Positions 1 through 12,200 of a DNA stretch of 64,000 bases are shown piece after piece. Position 1 is the stretch's first letter. Every line of letters starts with the position of its first letter. The position numbers were made by a program, and so were the translations under genes. The notes under the pieces are model-generated. The model worked only from the letters and a program-made list of their open reading frames with translations. It ran no database searches and was not told the DNA's origin. Source of the DNA: Ascidia mentula (lineage: Eukaryota; Chordata; Ascidiacea; Phlebobranchia; Ascidiidae); contig OX387199.1 of NCBI GenBank assembly GCA_947561715.1, positions 3,291,001-3,355,000 on the forward strand, written 5' to 3'.

Positions 1-1470
1 GTTTATCCTCACTTGAGGGATGTGGCGCTAAGTAGCCTAAATGTCTGTATATTGAGTCTCGAAACTGCAAGAGATAAAATCAAAAATAGGTTTTGTCTAC
101 GCGGTACTAAACTATTCGTTCTTGGGTTCGCTACCGTGTTTTGTTCTCCGAAAAAGCCTAGTCGTTCGTACAGCGAAACGTCAGAAAAATTCAATCTTCT
201 TTGAAACAAAAAGGTGTATTGGTTGCCCACAAACAAAATTACTCATAATTTTGAGAATAAAAAGACTGGCCCATGCTGTTATCAACATTGTCATGTTTAA
301 AAAAACGACGGCCAGGTCAGTTCCTTATACTAATGGAGCCACGCCAACCGCGTCATTCAAACTGATGGTGGCATAAGTTGTTCCCGAAACGTTTTCAAAC
401 ATGAAAATGTTAATAACAGTATATGGGGCAGTCTTTTTATTCTCAAAAGGTGTAGATTTGCTGTTTTTCACAGGAAGAACGAATAGTTTCAGACAAAACT
501 AAGTGACTAATATTCGTGGTCAACATAAACCTAGATCGAGCCGTAAGAAAACACGGTTTTCACTTAAAATATTCGCCATTTTGTCCAGGCTCTGGCAAAG
601 ACCTCAAAAGACCTAAAGCCAATGCTGAAAGGATGCTTGGACAACCGCAAGCATTGGGAAGAATTGGCGGAAAAAAACAGGATAGGCACCTCGATGTAAT
701 GATGCGACGGATCGCCATCTCCTCCACAATCATTCTTCAATCTTTTTACATGACGTTCCCGATAATATTCGTGTTTTCTGTGGCGCTTCTCTATCTTCTG
801 TGCGTATCACGCGCTCGTGCAAAATCAACATTAAACTTTTAATTTCCAACAAACTGGTTTGTGGTCGGGTTAACGGATTCCTACAACTTGCCTATTTCAA
901 GGTTTAAAACAACCGCATGTAGTCAATAAAGGCCTACTTTCAGTTGGGTAACTTAACCATTTTTTGCAGTCACAAGTTGTTGCACAAGACAGAATGTGAT
1001 AAGATTGAGGGATTCATACTTGGTATGGCGCATGTATGGCTATATACTCCAGCGAGGAAAATTAATTTTCTCCCTTCAAGAAAATTTCTGTATGCGGCCC
1101 TGGCACAAGAAAATTTTTTATGTCTTGTAATTCGTTTTGAATTCTTAAACTTAACTGTAGTTTTCCAGATTTAGGCAATAACTGCAAAGAGAAGACTAAG
1201 AGAAGTTGTGTTGTAAATCGAGCAAACTTAATAAGTCGTGACGCACATATCAGTCCGTGCGCAAAAAAAAACATTTTGTAAAACCAAAACGTTTGCAGAA
1301 AAATAAAATCGATGAAAAATTCCGAAAGTATATGGGTACACACAAAAGTTACAACTTTAACGTGTCACGCACCGGTCACAAAACCCGGAATTCCTTCAAC
1401 AATGCACGTTTTTTTTGACAAAGTTCGGAGCAAAACTTTTTCACGATCTTTAATCAATGTCAGTGTAAGG
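1..1470. other. No gene recognised
   Basis: This stretch lies downstream of the minus-strand POLR3D stop codon. I read both strands and found only short unsupported reading frames, with no family motif and no exon with a coherent splice phase. It probably holds the POLR3D 3' untranslated region at its right end plus intergenic DNA. Confidence 0.5.
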
Positions 1471-4400
1471 TCACGTGAGAAGAGCATCAATATCTGGTGA
1501 ACAAATTATTTTGTGGTCAACTTTACCAAGGACACTTAAATGACCTTTCACGTCGTTCGGACCGTCCTCCGGGGGCAGTTTCACCGTCACAAGCTCCTGT
1601 TTCAAAACATACAGTTTTGTTTGACTGCAACAACTCGGTGAAACGTAAATTTTTTGGTATAGTGCGATTGTTTTGACGACATTTCAGCCCCTTGCAAAGC
1701 CAAAGAAGTTGTCATTTTCAACAACATAAAAAAGTTAATAAAGAAATCCTTGACCAAAAATTATTTGAAATATAAATAATAAATGTTTCTACAGAACGAA
1801 TGTTATGCAACAAGTCGGCCCCTTTTAAAAGAAAAAAAAAAGACATTTTCATATCTGTTTACTTAGCAACGCACCTCTGAAAAACAGGACGACACGCCGG
1901 TTTTTAGGTTCAGAACAACATTACCAAGAACCAAGCGACACTTTCCAGATTTGAGCACTTGAATTTTGCCGATCTTTCCTTCCGACAAACATCCGAGATC
2001 ACATCTGGCATCGGATTCTCCCTGCGTCATATTCACGTGCGAAGTGATATCGGTAGTTTACAAGGTTTAGTTTTTTTACCGTTTTGCCGTCATCTTTTTT
2101 CTGGGTGCCAGGTTCTTGCTTGACTGTCACCCTATCGTCTTCACTCGAAGAAACGACCCCCGGTAGGACGTCGGGCAATTGAAAAACGACTAAGTTGTCT
2201 TTTTGAGAACCACTAGTAGATATTAAACATAATACTAATGCAGATCATGCTTGTGTTTAATATATATGTACGTAAAAAAAACACTTTAATTGTTCAAATT
2301 TAAGATAAACACGGTCTAGAATTGTGGTCCCTAGCTAGGGAACATTAGGGTGTGTAAAAATGTGGGCTGAGAGAGTATATTGTTTTACTGTTACCATGGT
2401 TTTATTCTTACTTAAAAATAGATGCACAGTTTCGTGGGTTGTCGATGGCCTTAACAATTTCTGAAAATATAAATTCCACATTACATGCAGTTATCATTAA
2501 AAAAGTCGCTTGTAGTTCCTTATTGGCAAAGTATTTTCTGACAGTTTATCAGCCAGGTCCAGAAAAAATATTCAATGTAAGACTATTGATATGGAGGAAA
2601 AACATCTCTTGATCAAAACGATAAATTTGTACATAAGCAGGAGCATTGTTAGGAATAACACCACACCACTGAAGCAATCGTTCGTACCTGGTTCTTTCTT
2701 TAAATCCCAGCTGTGTTCTTGCTGCATTGGCAGAATAATGGGTTTCATTTTTTCATCATTTTGCAAATCTGCTATGAACTGTGACAATAAAACAAAACCG
2801 CTACAATAACAACTTTTTATGTGACTAGAATTACAACTTTTTACATATTTTAACAATGTGTTTACAAGAAAAGATCATATAAAAGACAAACTGTGAAAGT
2901 GCGAACAGAACATGTCAAAGTAATGTGAAATTACCGACTCATTTCCTTCTTCCAAACGTTTCAGTATTTCATCAGATTCAGCTTTTTCTAAGGCAGCGTC
3001 AAAGCTTTGTTGAATACAAAACTGCTATTAGCTGACTATTGCATATACAAAAAAATATAATAAATCTTAAGAGTCCTTGCATTATACAGTAACAAAAAAA
3101 TATTGAATGTCAGACCCGAGGGCAAAAGTAAATACAAGTTATCAAATAACTTTGTTTTTATTAACCTTTCTTTTTTGATTGTGGGTTTTTGCATTTGGTT
3201 TGACACAGGCTCACTCTGGATGGCATCTCGTCCCTTTCTGCTGGTCTCATTGGTTGGCCCAGATTCAAAGATTGAGTGAGATTGAATAATCTTCCACAAC
3301 GCAAAATGTCAAAAAATGCAAGATTTTTCAACTGTAGCATACTTTTGCATACAAATTTGAGTTCACAATTTAAGATTAAATCCCATCTTCCAAGAACTTT
3401 TTTAAGAATTAATTTCACAGCAAAACCACTGTCTGGACCAAAACATAATATCATAGAGTGTTGTAAATTCTACAATAACATTCAAATGCACCTCCTTTCC
3501 TTTAAAACCACGACCTCTGCCCCTTTGTCTCAGGGTGTTTGACCTTCCCTGCTTCTTTGACCTTCCACCTATTGATGGTTTCACTTCTTGCTTAACCCTA
3601 TATAAAAATCAGTGAATTAACCATGATACTTGCATAGTATTGGATTTTATTCAGGTAAGTCACATTGATATCTATTTAAATGCACAATTTTTTGACAATC
3701 AGGTCTCAATAGTACATCTGGTGACCATCGCGATTCATCACCAGTTGCACTCCTAAATTATTATTGCTCATATGCTCGTATATTGTTGAAATGTTTATTG
3801 GTAAATTGTTGTAATACAGACTTCTGTTCATCTTGTCTGTGTGGCATTGAAGCCACAACCACAAGCAGAAAGGAACATTTTAAATCAGGGACATAAAATA
3901 CTGTATGTATAGATGCACATGCAGTTGTATACCTATCCCTATCAACCTTTTGCTTCAAATCGGGTCAGCAAACTTTTAAAGCTCAGTTAACAATAACAGT
4001 CTTTAATTTGGACACATAGTTTTGACTCATGCAGCATCACCGTCTCTTGTTAAGAATTTATATAAACCTAACACCTACATATGGCAATGACTTAGTGAGG
4101 CATTGCATGAGCTGAAACTATGTACTGTTCTCAACATTGAAAACTATGAAACTATGAAGCACTGTGGCCGCACTATATCATGTATAACAACACTCGAACA
4201 CATAACGGTAAAATTAACACAAACCCACTTACTCTGCTTTCACACGATCTTTCCTTGCAGGAATATTTGGCACGAAGGTTTTCTATTGGAATTGCAACCA
4301 TGGGTTATGGAGAAAAAAAATCCACAAAAATAAAATAAAATTTCAACCTTTTTTATTCCACCAAGCGTCAAATCTCTTGGTCCTCTAAGTGAGGGAAGGC

Positions 4401-4894
4401 GACTTGGTGTCGATTCCGAAGTACTTTTTGTCCGCCCTGGAAGTGTTACACCCGACTGATCTGTAACAACAACAAATTTGTTGTGATGTCATTGTCAACA
4501 TATCAGAATTTATCACAGTACCAGGTTGGAAAAATATATTTATATCCACCGCATACATTTGCGAAATTTTAGCGGTAATCCGCATAGAAAAACAATGAGT
4601 GGTACATTCATATATGGGAAACATTTACTAGTACTCAAATTAGTAACTGGGCGCCTTTGACATGTTTGCATGCATTCTAAGCACACTGTACACAATACAG
4701 CCTGTTAAAACAACAAACAGTGTAGGTTTAGTTTATATATGGAAAATTTGTCACGCATACAAGTAAAATGCTATCACTTTTGCAGAATTTAGTCCAAAAT
4801 TATTTAAATAACATAATGCGTTCGAAACGAAAAACATACCCCCGGATGAAGCTCCAGGCTCTTCCTTTATTTTAGCGTTTGCTCGCTCACTCAT
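1471..4894 (-). CDS. POLR3D: DNA-directed RNA polymerase III subunit RPC4 (POLR3D)
   Basis: Nuclear subunit of RNA polymerase III that pairs with RPC5 and works in initiation and termination of tRNA and 5S transcription. Minus-strand exons: 4840-4894 (ATG at 4894), 4348-4460, 4233-4282, 3492-3597, 3166-3290, 2935-3004, 2688-2778, 2080-2212, 1875-2021, 1471-1596 (TGA at 1471-1473). Most junction phases agree. Recognisable family blocks in order are RDLTLGGIKKKTFVPNIPAR, a GR-rich stretch (RQRGRGRGF), IIQSHSIFESGP, FQLPDVLPG, and the C-terminal RPC4 domain with SEGKIGKIQVLKSGKCRLVLG, then LGKVDHKIICSPD near the end. The C-terminal two exons form the conserved RPC4 domain. Lys-rich SUMO-type motifs (IKEE, VKQE) occur as in vertebrate RPC4. 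The join between 2688 and 2212 is out of phase as written, so I expect one small unplaced exon between them. The product is about 330-350 residues, slightly short for the family. Confidence 0.93.
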
Positions 4895-5209
4895 TGTTAT
4901 TGTGGTTTATAAACGGAAAAACAACAACAAATTTATTTTACAAACCACCATAAGCATGCGGGTGATTCCCCTGCTGGTAAAATAATAATCCACGAGGTGG
5001 CGCTGTTTGTTACGGGAAAATAATTTTCTGCAGGAATTATTTATAAATATCGAACAAAAACACAAAACTATGAAATGTCCAATTATCTGCACAGCACGTT
5101 TCTGAATTGCCTTCACAGAATATATGTTGTTGGTATTCTGCAATGATGACCTTTGATGATCACGACACGTTGTCCAGTGGGCACAAGCAGGTTTCGCACT
5201 GATACCGTT

Positions 5210-5419
5210 ATGGAGAAATTCCTGAAAAATAGTGTTGTTTGTCTTGTCATTGCCATCTGTATTTTTTTAATGAGCATGAGGTCACAGGATCTTGATCGTA
5301 ACTGTAAACCAAAAGTCATGTCCGTTGGCATTGACGTCACTAACCTTGACGTGGGGCCCGAGTTCCCAGTTGCCCGACAGGTGTCCGCATTGTCTGCGTC
5401 TTCCAAGGGCTGGGATTAA
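5210..5419 (+). other. Doubtful small ORF with an N-terminal hydrophobic segment
   Basis: An ATG at 5210 opens a frame of about 69 codons, ending at 5419, divergent from POLR3D and about 0.3 kb from its start codon. The first 25 residues contain a hydrophobic run (VVCLVIAICIFLM) that could act as a signal anchor, as in type II Golgi enzymes. The rest matches no family I know. It could be the first exon of an unrecognised gene or chance. I list it only because the hydrophobic segment sits right after a short basic N-terminus. Confidence 0.15.
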
Positions 5420-6231
5420 CTCCGGGCACCTTTTTAAATCAATTCAGACCAGCTACAAAAATAGACTCACAGCGGGTTTGTGGAGAAGAGCAGGCGACAA
5501 TGTAGCGTGTTGAGGTTAAGAGCAAACAAGTGCGCTTGATTTGGGCAATTTCTTGCGCCTGTCGACATACAGGCAATTGCTGTGTGCGCCAATATATATG
5601 TAAGAAATACTGGCATAGAATCTGCAATGGCAAAATGCTGGTTGAAATATTTTGCTACTTGCAAACTGGACTGACAAATGCCAAACAATGTTTTCAGGCC
5701 ACATTATATACATTTAGGTGTACTTATGGCTCAAATTACGGATAACCACAGGGGTTAACAATGAAACATTTAAACACCGCATAAATTGCATCGACAGGGC
5801 GATAAACAAAAATAAAACAAAAAATGAACCTCAAAATATTCAAATTGGACCACTCAAATGTCCAAACCATAATGCAACGTGTATTGGGAAAGTCAATAAA
5901 TTTCCTAGTCAGAAAACTAAAAAGGCAACAGTTGCGGACAATTAAACGAGATTGTTGGATTTAAAGCGTCAGTGGACAAACACACTGGGAGGGAGGTGGT
6001 CAATTCCCGTTAAATTCGTTCCGATGTTGGCACGTTAGCGGATTACTCGATGCCCCCGAAAGAAATACGCATGCCGACAGTTTGTCGACACAGAAGGCAC
6101 GACCCATATTATGTAACATAAGTTTGATCTTCTCTTGCAACCAAAGATGAACGTAAAATAACGTTAGTGATTGGCATGGGTCAATGCGCACTTAAAAACC
6201 GCCTACGCTTGAAAGACGATGATTTTTTACA

Positions 6232-6385
6232 ATATATATATATACTTGAACCGTCATCCACTCGTTTTTTACTGAATTTTTCAATATAGCGCAGAGAACG
6301 ACTTGTAGTTTTTTGCCAAGACCACCACTTTTCGTATCAATAAGTCTCAAAAACGAGTAGATGACGACTAGAGTTTATATATAAA
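6232..6385. repeat. Imperfect inverted repeat, possible MITE remnant
   Basis: CGTCATCCACTCGTTTT near 6251 is nearly the reverse complement of AAAACGAGTAGATGACG near 6351 (one mismatch in 17). Both sides are flanked by AT-rich TATATA tracts, and about 84 bp separate the arms. This could be an old small foldback element. No clear target duplication was seen. Confidence 0.4.
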
Positions 6386-8794
6386 TACATATATGACTTA
6401 TATAAGCTGTGTATGGACACTGTATACACTTGCCAATGATTAATGCTGTCAGTAATGTCAGCGCGCTTTATTTTTAGTTATTCTTTGTTACGGGCGTGGC
6501 TACGAGCGAAATAAAGTTAGCTGCAATCAACTGCAACCATATTGGAAGCTAACGATATTGCTTTCACCGAAAAAATCAATGCGACTTAAGCGAACGACGG
6601 CACCTAACGATGAGGCTTAAACAAGCGCTTTGTAATGCGTGAGGAGAGTATGGGCACTAAGTCAAATTGACCGGGGGTCAGATTATAAGTAAAAGGGTTG
6701 CTTAACGAGTAGGTTGGTGGCTTGTAACTGCTGCATTTCGAACATACGCATTGCGTTGCGGAAATTTTGGTTTAATGCATTGGAATCAGTTCTTTGCATC
6801 ACGAATATAATTCTGCATGCCAATGAATACGAAATTTCTAAAATAAAAAATCACAAGTTCAAAGTAAGCTTACTTCTTCGGTGTATCTCTGACACATTTT
6901 TCTACTGTCTCATTTTGCGGCAAATTATTGGACAATTAGCTCGGAGGACGAGACGACGGTTTGTAAACTTTATCCCCTTTCTTCTCACTGACTCTCACTT
7001 CGGGCGATTAAAATTTAACGCTTAACTCGATAACGGAGTCTCGTCATACGCTAGTGGGTCAGTTGTGCTATCCAGTTGCTAAAGATCGCCCTTGTTTCCC
7101 AGCATTGCTTGTAATCGCCGACACATTTAATCCGGTTCCGGCTTGGTAGCTGCATCCTTTAACAGATACTGGCACTTGACGGAGATCTTAACGGCGATCA
7201 AGTCTTCTGGGCCATAATGCGTGTGTGGGAAAACGCCGTGGTCATTTTGACGCGACTTTGCCGTAAATTGCAAAAAAATCGGGACAAGTTGCAGCAAGCA
7301 CCTTGATCTTATCTTTCAGAGTGAACTTTTGGGTTTAATTGAAACGCGAAACAATTTGCTATAATCAATATAAATTTTCTTTACTGCCCTTATACCCCTT
7401 TTCACAGCCATCTTACAAAGGCCTACATTTCATGCACATAAAAGTGATACACCGTGTAGGTCTATTGCCTGCCAATCATGCGATAGTAGGAAACATTGCT
7501 ACGTCGTGTTTCACTTTGAAACTTCAACTTCAATGGAAAAGTAAATTTTATGAAACGTCCTTGGTGAAACGATTACTGTGAAATAAAAAAAGAAAATTGC
7601 CAAATAAATTTCTTACATAACTTCTTTTAACCTCGTGGCCAAAAAAATCAATGTTCAAATGTTTAGTCAATACATTAAAAAGCAACAACTGGAGTAGCGA
7701 AATTGAAGGGTATGGGCTTGGGAACGGATGGATTTTCACCACTTGTGTGTTCACTGTCACGCAATCAGCACATCAAGCCCAACAAATACAAGGTATTAAG
7801 AATGGAAAATCAAAAGCGACAAGGGTTTGCACCACGTAATACCTCTTGATGAAGGACGACGTTCATCTACTTATATCACATGTTGGGTAGTGTTATTACA
7901 CACACAGTTATGACGCAGGATACTGAAGATACTTAGTGGGGGATTTCGGTGCTAATAACCATACAAGATGAATCCACGCCTTGAAGGTCAGAGACGTTAT
8001 TGTATTTTTTTGACCTGAGAGCACTAGCATACTTACGTGAACTTTGAACAGGAAAATACTGCTCCATGACATGTTAGCAGAGGTTTACAACTGTATCATC
8101 ATCAGTGATACCATTGAATGACTGCAATTGACTGCACCGGCTGTGCCCACTAACACATTTACTTTGGACAAAAATTGTTGCAGTCGATCTTAGGGTGGGA
8201 GAATTGCAAAAATGAACAAAGGAAGACAAACTGGGTTTACAACACATTGAAAGAACACGTTTCTCCGCTGATAAAAAGCTTAAATAGCATCACGTATATT
8301 TAGGCCTGTAATATGCCATTAAACTATATCGTTGTCTTCCAACTGACTGATAAAATAAATTAAACTTAAACATTACGGCAAGGTTAATGCGAAAGAGTTG
8401 GGATCAATAAGTAAAAAAATCATTATGAGACGAATGGAACATTTTTTGACGAAACGAGTGGTTTGCATTTAGTTTGGTTCCAGACTGTGATTTTTGCGCA
8501 GTACCGAAAAGTAGAAAAATCTGTGTCTGACTGAAAAAAATCATTAAAAAGTAAATTTCTCCGCAGTTTCGCAAATCAAGTGTAGAAAGTTCTTTTTAAT
8601 TGTTAATGAACGCTTGAGCGGCGCAAGTTATTTCGGTGCGAACTTGCAACTGTCGATGGCAAATCGCTTTTACCGTTAAATAAATAGCGGATTAAGAAAG
8701 CTTTAATCCCCACGCTCACAATGGCTCCCGATCTAATTTGTTCTCCTTCGAAAATGAATTGTCGGAGAGAAAAAAACGGTCGGGAAAGGGAAGG

Positions 8795-8805
8795 TATTTA
8801 TAAGG
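8795..8805 (+). promoter_or_regulatory. TATA-like sequence upstream of the NR2E gene
   Basis: TATTTATAAGG sits about 430 bp before the proposed first coding exon, just after a G-rich stretch and before a GC-rich patch (GGGCGCGCGCG). The spacing would allow a leader with or without an intron. This is a sequence resemblance only. Confidence 0.22.
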
Positions 8806-9233
8806 GCCAGGATTCCGAAATAGTTTTTGTTCACGCAGGGCGCGCGCGTGTCAGCATTGTTACGTCATAAAGGTCGTTGAGGATTATTTCAGGGTCCTGG
8901 AAAACGTTAAAAAATGCAGAAGATTTTGGAAAGGGAAATTCAAAAACGCAAAATTTGTCATCTAAGTTCAAATATTTTTGTTTAGTTAGTTTTTTCAGTT
9001 GAACAATGTGTAACGATACCACAGATACGCCGCTCATGATTGCCTTTATTTTTAGTTCGTGTCGAAAACACGAAAACGAAATTAACGTGGAAAAAAATTT
9101 AGGCAAAATTTTTTAAATGCGAATTGAGTGGATTAAATTCTGAAAAACTAAGTAAAACTCTAACCACGACCTGTGTTTTCAGGTCCATAAGTTCCTTAAT
9201 TATTTTCACTCGAAAGGTAGAAACTCGACGAAT

Positions 9234-12200
9234 ATGAGCAACGACATGTTGCTGAACTTTCCTGAGCGTTACAGCAAGAATTTGTGGGACGGTCCGGACC
9301 CCAAACAAGCGAGAGGGGAATCACCGCCAGGTGTACTTCATTCTAAAAAGAGTGAGTTATGACGTAAATGTTTGGGTCTAGGCATTTACTGGATCAGATA
9401 TTATTTTAGAGCTAATTGAAAATATATAAGTATAACCGAAAAAGAATTGCAAGTTTTTGAATCTCCACCAGATATAGAGTCAGAAACGCAATGGGGAAGT
9501 TTAATATTGATGTAATTTAAACAAACTGAAAAGTCCCGATCATCATCCGTTATGTTTAAACCTGCCTGTAACTCTTCTAACCATAATTTGAACATTTTGT
9601 CTACTACCATGTTTTCCGTGTGGTGAAACTTTCATGAGTTATGGCCTGATGAGCATGCAGCGTGCAGTTGTCATCGCATTTATACCTGTCCAGAAACACA
9701 TAGTAGCGACGTATCGTTTATTTCCGTATTGGAACAAACGTTTTGTTTCGCCCGAAAACACATGTGATTTTGTGTATCACGCCACCTGATGTTTAGATCG
9801 AATTCTCGACATTCTGTGTCGCGTCTGTGGCGACCGAAGCTCTGGAAAACACTACGGCGTGTTCGCCTGCGATGGATGCAGTGGATTTTTTAAGCGAAGC
9901 ATACGAAGAAACCGCAAGTATCTGTGCAAGGTACATTGAATTGTAGCTGATAATTATGGCGGTACCTTATATGAACTAATGATTCATTATTTGTGAAAAC
10001 ATAAATTGAGTTTGGGCAAAAGAGTCGACTTTATTTACTCCAAGTAAAATTTTGTGCGTCCTGAACATAATATTTATCGAATATTTGAGTATTTGCATTC
10101 TAATTTGAGATTTTCACACAGAAATATATAGGCCTATACTTATAAGAAAATTGCCACAATTTCTGGTTGCAAAAACGTGACATTATAATCACTACACGTA
10201 CATTATCTTCACAAACAAAGGTCCGACTTGACCACCGGCCGCCATTTTACGAACGGCCTGTATTGATTTCTGTTTTATTTTCAACAGGGTTCGGTTGAGG
10301 GGAAATGCAAGGTGGACAAGATACATAGAAACCAATGCAGGGCTTGCAGACTGAAACGGTGTCTTGCCGTCAATATGAACAGAGAAGCTGTGCAGGTATG
10401 GACAGAATACCACGTATTGATTGTAGGTTTTATGTAACAAACGCCTTTGCGGGTACCGGTGACAGGCCTTTGATAGGAATAAAAGAACGGCGCCGCAATG
10501 CTATTTTAGTAGGTTATATAACTGTAATATTTATCGAAATAAAATTAATTCCCCATCTCACAAAAGTCAGTAGGCTTCTAACTTAGGATTATAACATGAT
10601 TTCATTTTGTAATTGAGAATCTCTCCACAATTAAGCCAAACCAATATGTCGGAACATTTTTTTTCAGCACGAACGAGGACCTCGGAATTCCGTCGGATAT
10701 TCCGCCGAATTGGCGCGCCTGAGTTCCCGCTTCCACACCACCAACTCCACGATGAAAAACCAATGTTCAACGATGAGAGGCGAGTCGACATCGACTGCAG
10801 AAAACAGTGGTAAAATACCGGAATACAATTAACCTTTATTCATGGTTGTATTGCAGCAATTAAGACTTAATATTTGCGTGCATATTAAATTAAACGTTGG
10901 TTTACATAACAAATACGAAAAATAAGCATAGTTTAGAAAACTTTGTATCACGATAGCACCAGATAAAACACGATTGAAAAAGACTCAAATGTGACAAACA
11001 TGCGGCTGCAAGGCTAAAAAAACTTCTTGCCTTTACAAGTGAAAAAAAGTCATCAACACAGCCCAATTGTTGAAAATTCTTATATTTTAGCAGAAAATCG
11101 CGCTTCGTCAAGATCGTCAACGAGTGGAATGGAATCACCGGACACGACGACCCACCAAATCTCAACACCCCCACGACAGGTTTTCCCGCAATCGGTTGCA
11201 CAATCGCAAGTGGGAACTAATGAAGATACAGGGATCGGTGGCTACCTCTGCTACCTCGGAAACCGGAGCCTGGCACACGGTAAATAACTTTGTATGTGTA
11301 GAAAAGAAAGCACACGAATTAAATATAAACAAAAAAACTGTGCTTTTGTCACAAAAATAAGGTATATTGTATTTTGCCAACGTTTCGTGTGCCACCGGAC
11401 GAGACTTTTCCACCATGTATACAAAAAAACAAGAAAAGGGAACACGCTGACACCACATGCTGCGTCACGTGACAGGGGAAATGCAGCGAAGCGAGACGAT
11501 AAAACCGTTGTAAACTGCGGGAAAATAATCACATTTCTCCATGTTGTTTCCGCTTATGCTCTTGTGGATGTCTTAACAATCATGCAATGCCTCGAAGCAA
11601 CAGCCGGAATAAAAAATGTTTTATTCTCAGGTCATGGACTTCACAGCAAGTTGGTCCCTCAAGATACAACCCCAGCTATGAGAATTGTCAGCCAGTCAAA
11701 TAGTCAGGCATTTCGAGGCGACCCAATATCACATCACCTGGCCATGGCTTTCAACCAACATATCCTTTCACTCTTGACTCAACAAGTGCAATTTCCACTG
11801 GCCTGGGGTTCGCTGCCATTCGGGCACGGGAGCCTATTTCCATTGTCTAGTCACAGGTGAGTGCGAAAGGTTTCTGCTCATAGGACTGAGGGATATTTAA
11901 TTGAAAAACGCCTTCACGCCGGTAGGATGCAAGGTTTATTGGTGTGTAAGGCAACGGGCGGTAAAATTTCTGTTAGTTTAAAGTGGTATATTATAGTTCG
12001 ACAATAATGTTACAGTGGTTGTATGATGTGTGCCTAATGTTGGTGTTGAAAATTTCACTTTATAAGATAAGCAGCTAAACTTTTAAGTACTGAAGTTCTG
12101 TTGAGCACCACAGTAGCCCAAAATTAAATAGTCTCTAATACGACTAACTTACAAACTACATTGGTCTACAATACATATTAAAGCTCGAACTCAAACCACA

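Larger units (their letters stand above)
4895..9233. other. Long intergenic region between POLR3D and the NR2E gene
   Basis: This 4.3-kb region starts at the divergent promoter side of POLR3D and ends at the first coding exon of the nuclear receptor. I found no exon chain with family similarity. It contains an imperfect inverted repeat near 6250-6367 and a TATA-like sequence near 8795, listed separately. It probably includes regulatory DNA for the nuclear receptor gene. Confidence 0.5.

Noticed and set aside
300..316. AAAACGACGGCCAG, the core of the M13 forward primer, as a sign of vector contamination
   Set aside because: Only about 14 bases match and no polylinker or lacZ sequence lies nearby. 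A chance match within genomic DNA is more likely.
6714..7025. A 103-codon frame as a possible gene
   Set aside because: No known motif, no fitting splice sites and unremarkable composition. Frames of this length are expected by chance in the region.
11294..11860. A long 188-codon plus-strand frame as a separate gene
   Set aside because: It is an accidental extension upstream of NR2E exon 6; the acceptor at 11630 and matching phases explain the coding part.
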